A stretch of DNA of 64,000 nt from Scolanthus callimorphus (Eukaryota > Cnidaria > Anthozoa > Actiniaria > Edwardsiidae): contig CM066919.1 in NCBI GenBank assembly GCA_033964015.1, positions 16,843,646 through 16,907,645 on the forward strand. The letters are read 5' to 3'. Shown here piece by piece: positions 57,955-64,000 of this stretch (position 1 is its first letter; each line of letters opens with the position of its first letter). The position numbers and the translations under genes are program-made. The notes under the pieces were generated by a model that saw only the letters and a list, made by a program, of their open reading frames with translations, made no database searches and had not been told where the DNA came from.

Positions 57955-58330
57955 ATCTATGATTAGGCCTATTATTTAATACTGCACTGGTGTATGGGCA
58001 TGTTGCGGGGAGGGTAATAGTAATCAGCTGGAGGCCTTGCAGAGGCGCGCAGCCAGAATTGTAGCAAAAACATCTAGAAGCGACCCGGCAATGGATAATT
58101 TGAAATGGGAAACTTTAAGAAGCAGAAGAGATGCGCGCACTTACAATCTTGTAAAGAAAGGTTTAAGTGGACAGTGCCCTCAATATTTTAGACAGTATTT
58201 GACTTATAATAGAGACATTAGCGGTCGCGCAACTCGTCAGAGTGATTTTCTGCATCTGCCAGCTATAAAGACAGCCAAAAGAGCTTTTTATTGTCATGGC
58301 TGTATCATTTTTAATAATCACAAATCTTAA
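57955..58330 (+). pseudogene. Non-LTR retrotransposon ORF2 C-terminal fragment
   Basis: One frame reads VWACCGEGNSNQLEALQRRA, ARIVAK and then WETLRSRRDARTYNLVKKGL, LHLPAIKTAKRAF and a stop at 58328-58330. The LQRRAARIV ... RRD ... LP.IKTA.R.F pattern is the end of the reverse-transcriptase ORF of CR1/L2/Jockey-type non-LTR elements. The polymerase core is absent (5' truncation, usual for such elements). AATAAA-like and (TA)n sequence follows. Confidence 0.8.
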
Positions 58331-60148
58331 GTTGAAAATATTATTAGAATAAATTTTTATAACTTTTAGATCACTGCTTTTTACATATATTTATATTATT
58401 ATATACAATATAATATTATATATTTAAAAACAATTCGACTTTGCTTCGTCTTTTCAACCCTTCTCCGTGTTTGGAAATCGTGATGAAACACGCTGTATAG
58501 TGTTAGATATATTACTCTGAAATGACAATGATGTATAATGACGCTTTTTATTTCTCCTACAACGGCGAGCAACAGTGCATATATAAGCGAAATTTGGTTG
58601 TAGCAGATCTTCTACTTAACCCTACCTGTTTCGCGTATCGTTTCGCACGTTTTCGCACGTTGTTCGAAAAAAAAATCATACACGTCCTTAGTTTAAACTA
58701 AGGACGTGTATGATTTTTTTTCGAACACGTGCGCGAAGGTTCTCAGTAACCTTAAGTTACTGCATTTTTCATAATTCTGCGAAGTCTACGCCAACTAACA
58801 AACCGCGGTTTGGTTTCCGTCAATCAATGACGAGTGAACAGCCCTGGTCGACTTTTTAAAAGTATTTCATTTACAGGAGGCTTTGAGAGATTTTTTAACT
58901 AATACTAGTTAGGCTTCAACTGAATTTTCCACCATAAAATGCAAACGAAAAAATTCATACACTTGTTGTAGGAGAGGCATGAGGTAGAGGTAGGAGAGGT
59001 ATGGAATTATGGATTTGTTGTAACATTTCGTATAACGATGTCTCGTTTTCATCTTCATCGCTCGCGGTCGCGCTATCATAACTGAACTGAAGAGTCCGCA
59101 TCACTACCATCACTACTATATCACTTTCATATTATGATTCCAGCTGAGAGTTTGAGTCTCAGACTCTTCCTACTCCTGAGAACACTTGTTACTCTCATCG
59201 CTCTCTGACAACCTCCTTTTACTTTCTCGAAAGCTGCTATAAAATCAAAGCGTTTTGTTTGATATGGGGATGTTTATATGGTGAAACAGTAGTTGAGGAG
59301 GAGTTTTTTTACTCATGTTGTTCCTTTCTGAAAAGACAGTGGTAACGCATAATATGAGGAACTATCTGAAGTGTGCGTGTATGCCAAACACAAGGGTAGG
59401 GCTGTAAAAAGCGTCAACAGCGTTTTCTACTAAGCCATGCCCTTCTGGGCGATTTCTTTATTGTTTCTTATCTCTAACATGGAGTAGAAGCATCAGTCAA
59501 ATCCTTGAGAAGATCTAAGTGCTCTTTAATTGCTTCTTTTTCTCTCCTTTTTCCATTGGCACACGTCAAATAGCATACCTCACAAAGGGTGTGCACTTGG
59601 TCCGGAATATCGCTTGCTAAAGGTTGATCCTTCTGCTCCGGCGAGCTCATGTGTAAGAGGCGAAGATAAGAGAGATTGTTTTTCAATAGTTTTTAAATGT
59701 TGCTTTCTCGGAAGCTCTTATAAATTAATGCGGTTTGTTTGATATGGGGATATTTCTATGGTGAAATAGTATGTAGTTGAGGAGGAGGAGTTGAAGAGGC
59801 GGATGAATCGAGGTCTGTAAAACAGTCGTCATTGCTTTCAAAGACACCAGAAGCAACACGTCATGCCCAAACTGTGAAAAAGTGATAACTTTAAACGCGA
59901 AATGAATACCAAACATAACAATCTCATACCGCCCAGCAGTTTTGCCACACATCATGTGGCTCCTTTCAACTTCAGCAACGTTTTCGGGCATAGACTTCTC
60001 GCATAAATCTGCGTAAGGTGAAATATGTTCTTCAATATACGTTTAATCTTTCCTTCCACTTCCATACTCTTCAAAGACTATGACTCACAGAGGTATAGCG
60101 TTCGCCATGTTCTTTTACGTTAAAATCAAGCGCTCTCAGAGGATAGTA
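58331..60148. other. Intergenic; no gene recognised
   Basis: AT-rich (TATA-type low complexity at 58380-58430) with a 66-bp palindrome at 58661-58726. Two similar segments near 59220-59300 and 59700-59790 (cggtttgtttgatatgggga, gtagttgaggaggag) mark a dispersed or duplicated repeat. Confidence 0.5.
58661..58726. repeat. 66-bp near-perfect palindrome
   Basis: tgttcgaaaaaaaaatcata, cacgtccttagttt and then its inverse with no spacer. The only difference is nine A against eight T in the homopolymer arms. Confidence 0.93.
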
Positions 60149-61086
60149 ATAGCGGAGCTCCTTAGCGGCCGAAGGCCGCAGAGCGGAGCACCATAGGTAT
60201 CGCAGGAAGAATACAATAGCTCAAAGTTAGAACTCAGGTATACGATCGACTTCATTTTTCATGGTTCAGCGGTATTCCCATACTGGTATCGAGGGCGCCT
60301 CCGTGCGTGCCTGCCCCACCACAGGTAAACCAAGACCCCTTCTCCGTTTATTAATTATGTCTCAGGAAGGGATGAAGTTCAGACAACCAAACTTGGGCGT
60401 GGGTGGGGGGGGGGGGGGGGGGAGTTGTGTTAGAGGCAAGGGGGGTGCACCTGCCTGGTCACGTGGTATTACGCCATCGATGACGTCATCAGTCATAGGA
60501 GAAAAATAATATACCTCGGGAAGGGATGAACCTCAGACAACCAATTTTGGTGAAGTTTTCTTAGTGGCAAGAGGATGCAACTGCATGGTCACGTGGTATG
60601 ACGTCATCAATGACGTCATCATAGGAGAAAAACAATATATATCGGGAAGAGATGAACCTCGGACAACCAAACTTGGGTGAAGTTGTCTAAGTGGCAAGGG
60701 GGGTGCAACTGCCTGCTCACGTGGTATGACGTCATCGATGACGTCATCAAACGAGAAAAGGTTGATATCTTTGGATGGGATGAGCGTCAGACAACCAAAC
60801 TTGGGTGAAATTATCTAATTGGCAAGGGGGGTGCAACTGCCTGCTCACGTGGTATGACGTCATCAATGACGTCATCAAACGAGAAAAGGTTGATATCTTT
60901 GGATGGGATGAGCGTCAGACAACCAAACTTGGGTGAAATTATCTAAGTGGCAAGGGGAGTGCAAGTGCTTAGTCACGTGGTATGACTCAGTATGGCAGGC
61001 TATCTATGTACAATGGCATTAACACATGTCTCATTCACACAGAAAAATATGTCACCGGGAGCTCCGCTTTTAGCCAGTGGCTAAAT
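60149..61086. mobile_element. TIR element with agcggagctcc ends, long copy with internal array
   Basis: The same left and right ends as 29668-30075, but with about 600 bp of internal tandem repeat. There is also a poly-G tract at about 60403-60421. It lies just upstream of the fucosyltransferase-like gene. Confidence 0.72.
60350..60990. repeat. ~127-bp array with paired TGACGTCA sites
   Basis: Five units, with gacaacca at 60382, 60536, 60662, 60790 and 60918 (spacings 154, 126, 128, 128). Units 2-4 carry TGACGTCATCAATGACGTCA-type pairs. I count seven perfect TGACGTCA palindromes. Each unit also has a gctcacgtggtat-like CACGTG site. Confidence 0.9.
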
Positions 61087-61438
61087 CTATATATTAATCC
61101 TGCAACAGACAGTCGATCAGACGTATGATACGTAATCAAAGAGCACGAGAGCTGAAATGAAGGATCGTAATGTCTAAACCGTTTTATACTAGTACCTATT
61201 AAAAATGTATTTCAAGCAACACAATATGCATCATTGTGTTTTTCAAATATGGCTATGACTCCCCTATGACTCATAAACGTACAAATATAAAAAAATACAC
61301 TCGGAATGGCGGCTGCTTCTTTGCGTAGGGGATCATACGTCTCCATTTCTCCGTTTCTCGTGTTTACTAAGGGGATGGGCCATCAACTTTTTGCCTGCCT
61401 GCTTGCCTAACCTGTGCACTTTCCTTCGTACATTTCAG

Positions 61439-62668
61439 GTACTACCAATCCTCAAACCCGTCAAAAGCAGACAACTACAAACTCGTCACCCTCTAGCGAA
61501 GAAAGCAACCCTGGACATGAGCCAAGACCCGGCGCATGCGATAACGGCAGTTGGTGGGAGGAGTATCAAAGCTTCCATGACAAGGCCTGCGCGCTCCTCA
61601 CACGAGGTATCTACTATTTTACTGTAGTGGTCCACGAGATGGATGCGGGGGGGTTGGGACCAGGATGTTCGGAATTGCAACAGGGCTGTACTTGGCAGTA
61701 TTGACCAGGAGAGTGTTCCTTATTCATTGGGGTGGACCGGATAGATTGGAAAACTACTTGGCTCCAAATCACATTAACTGGACATACCAGAGGGAGATCG
61801 TACCCAAAGGAAAGATGCACAGGAGGTACTGGGCGTTTGGAGGGCGCCTGGTTGGGCGAAAGACTGGAGGAAAGAACCGTTAAATGTTTTTGAGAAATGG
61901 TTTGCGACAACTAACTTGAGTAGTTTCTTAAATGCTGATGTAGAAGCTATTGGAACAATTTGGTACGCTGCCGATAAAATTTGGGAGAATCCTTTCTTCA
62001 AAGAGCAAGCAGCCACGCTGGGTTTACCAATGCCAAATTCGAAGGTTCCATATTTCATGCTTAGCTGCGCTTTGCGGTTTCTCTTCAAACGGACAGCGGC
62101 TTTCGAGACACATTTGGCGCATGCGCGAGAGCTCTTAAACAGGCAGAGAAGACCGCACGTAGGAATTCACATTCGAACGAGTGATCACCATTTTGGACAA
62201 ATCAATCATTTTTCCTGGCGAACTAAAAATGTTACAAGAGTTTTCGCATGTGCGGTGCGTGTGGAGAATGCTTTAACTACTAAATATAATGTCCATTATA
62301 ATGTAACATGGTTTTTAGCGGCGGATGACCAGGAAGTGAAAGACAAAGCCCTGAAGAGATTTCCAGGAAAAGTAGTGACCATTCAAGCACATCCAGAACA
62401 TCTAGAATACACCATGGTTTCTTCAGTCATAAGGGATCTACTGACTGATATGTTCTTGCTGTCAGAGTGCGACTATTTCATAGGGACCTATCGTAGCTCA
62501 TTTACCGCTGTGGTTCAAGGGCTGGGCCAATTCTCAGCTGATAGTTTTGCTTACGGGGAGACGTGTAGGCTCGACAACAGAAGCAGTAATGCAGTCTGTG
62601 ACTCGTTGAGACAGAACTACAAGATGGTTATGACATCCACGACAGGTGTGTTATCACAAAATTGGTAG
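61439..62668 (+). pseudogene. Fucosyltransferase-like glycosyltransferase, frameshifted
   Basis: An acceptor (gtacatttcag, 61428-61438) opens a frame with a Ser/Thr-rich stem and then WWEEYQSFHDKA. At about 61608 the homology shifts frame to YLLFYCSGPRDGCGG, TRMFGIATGLYLAVLTRR. At about 61825-61845 it shifts again to WAKDWRKEPLNVFEKWF and the long C-terminal part (VGIHIRTSD, FLAADDQEVKDKAL, LLSECDYFIGTYRSSFT), ending at TAG 62666-62668. The HIRxxD and STFxxxxQGLG-like motifs resemble the fucosyltransferase superfamily that transfers fucose from GDP-fucose in the Golgi; the exact family is unsure. Both shifts look like loss of one base. Either this is a recent pseudogene or the assembly has two indel errors. 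The first exon (membrane anchor) was not found. Confidence 0.7.
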
Positions 62669-64000
62669 TTTGAAGGCACGTGATTCAATTTCATTCAATA
62701 TTTTGTTGAACGCGCCATGTGACAGCTAAAATCGTTGCATCTCGACCCGCGTTTTCAATTTTGACTTTGCTGTTCCTCCAGTCAAGTCTTATGAGCCAAT
62801 CAGATTCTTGCCCTGTTTCGCCTAGTGCAGTCGCCTGGCTTCCTGTCGCGACGTTGTCTAGTTTTAGTTCAAAGGGAAGCCAGTTTTCTGAACTTGGCGA
62901 AACAGGGCTAGAGTTTCATTGGTTTAGAAAGTTTGATTTGCGGAACAGCAAAGTCAAAAATCAAAAATCAAAACATGATTGATGTTTTGAAAACGTTGGT
63001 CGCGATGCAACAGTTTTATCTGTAATGAGGTTCCAAACCAATTAAGCATTGTCGAACGAAGAATGAATTTTCAGCCGTCTTTTATCACTAACTGCAACAC
63101 TCGGTGCGGAAGAAAATACGACACAGGAACGACTTTCGAAAGTGTGCCCAGGAATTGTGTGATTCTCAAGATCTTGAGAATAAATTCTGACTGCTCACTT
63201 TCGTATTTACCTCTATAGTAACGCATAAACGTTTCAGTTATAAGCGATCAACACTCACAGGCAGATTTGTGATGGCAGCCCACATATCATTATACAGCAC
63301 ATCATTAAGAAATAGACCAATCAGAGTCCATTTTTATTTTCAAGATCGTCAGAGTCACACAATAGACCGATCCCATTTTCGCCTGATATCACCAAACAAT
63401 ATGCAAAATACCCTGAACAAAGCCGTCGTTTTTTAAACGCTCGCGGCCAAAACCAAATTTGGAAGCATTTACATTTCGATACCTTATTTGAAAGTGACGG
63501 TGGGTCCCCTTCTGATAAGAATTTCGGCGACATTTGCCAGAAAAACACTGAACTTTGAGTAGGACCTTCCAGATTTTTTTTATTTGGGGGGGAGGCTTTT
63601 AGCGACTCGATTTTTCGATGCATCCTCCCTAGTAACCCTGCCATATCTTTTGAGCATCCACAGGGAACCCGCGCGGCTCGCCCCAGCCCTCTTATTGGCA
63701 TTTGGCAAAAACGACAGCTTATTTTCCATATGGGCAGTTTTCCCTATGGAATTCGAAAAGTCCGAGCAACAAACTCGAAATTCGAAGGTTTCCAACTAAA
63801 ATACTTCAGCTTTCCTGACGAAAATGTAAAACCCATGAGTCACCTTCCTCCAGTCGGTGTATTTTCCACACTCTATCCCAAAATAACATTTTGGCTTGTC
63901 CGACGTAGCAACAGTAACTAGGGAGGTGGAACAATCAATGGAGAATCGGTGACTTCTGAAGCACGCTTGCGGTGTTGGAGTGTTAAACATTGCTCGAACT
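62669..64000. other. 3' flank; dispersed repeat copy 2, no gene recognised
   Basis: 62770-63030 matches the repeat at 22505-22930. The remainder contains only short unsupported frames. Confidence 0.55.

Noticed and set aside
61414..61438. ATG at 61414 as the fucosyltransferase start
   Set aside because: It falls in the polypyrimidine tract of an evident acceptor (catttcag). The expected membrane-anchor exon is missing, so an upstream exon is more likely.

Overview
This is eukaryotic nuclear DNA. It has split genes with GT-AG introns, a tRNA-derived SINE, a non-LTR retrotransposon fragment, many short terminal-inverted-repeat (TIR) elements and long tandem arrays. Protein similarities to vertebrate genes, an intronless rhodopsin-family receptor and the repeat style suggest an anthozoan cnidarian, probably a sea anemone close to Nematostella. 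That assignment is inference; no taxonomic marker gene is present.

Layout. 1-4250 is a 57-bp satellite with nested TIR elements and higher-order duplications. 4560-5325 is a minus-strand SINE split by another element. 5311-7626 is a 114-bp array that runs directly into a 3' splice site. 7627-26961 (+) holds the last 12 coding exons of an ANKFY1/Rabankyrin-5 orthologue (588 codons: ankyrin repeats and a C-terminal FYVE finger); the BTB and first ankyrin exons must lie left of the window. Nested in its first visible intron, on the same strand, is an intronless class A GPCR (12086-13222). 30539-42947 (-) is a complete nine-exon cyclic-nucleotide-gated channel alpha-like gene (946 codons), convergent with ANKFY1. 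43-58 kb is AT-rich and repeat-rich with no recognised gene. About 57.95-58.33 kb is a non-LTR reverse-transcriptase tail. 60149-61086 is a TIR element carrying an internal array rich in TGACGTCA. 61439-62668 (+) is a fucosyltransferase-like gene broken by two apparent frameshifts.

The most unusual feature is that tandem arrays in and around ANKFY1 repeatedly begin or end at exon boundaries. One array abuts an acceptor (5311-7626). Three arrays copy the 3' end of an exon together with its GT donor (20057 onward, 23176-23465, 24591-24915). A fifth copies the last codons and stop of the nested GPCR (13182-13535). For all three donor arrays, read-through past the first donor meets an in-frame stop within a few codons, so full-length protein requires the first of several near-identical donors. 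Two of the arrays also contain copies in which the donor GT has become AT.

The annotated proteins belong to different systems (early endosome/macropinosome trafficking, neuropeptide-type signalling, cyclic-nucleotide ion conduction, glycosylation). Nothing indicates that they act in one pathway.
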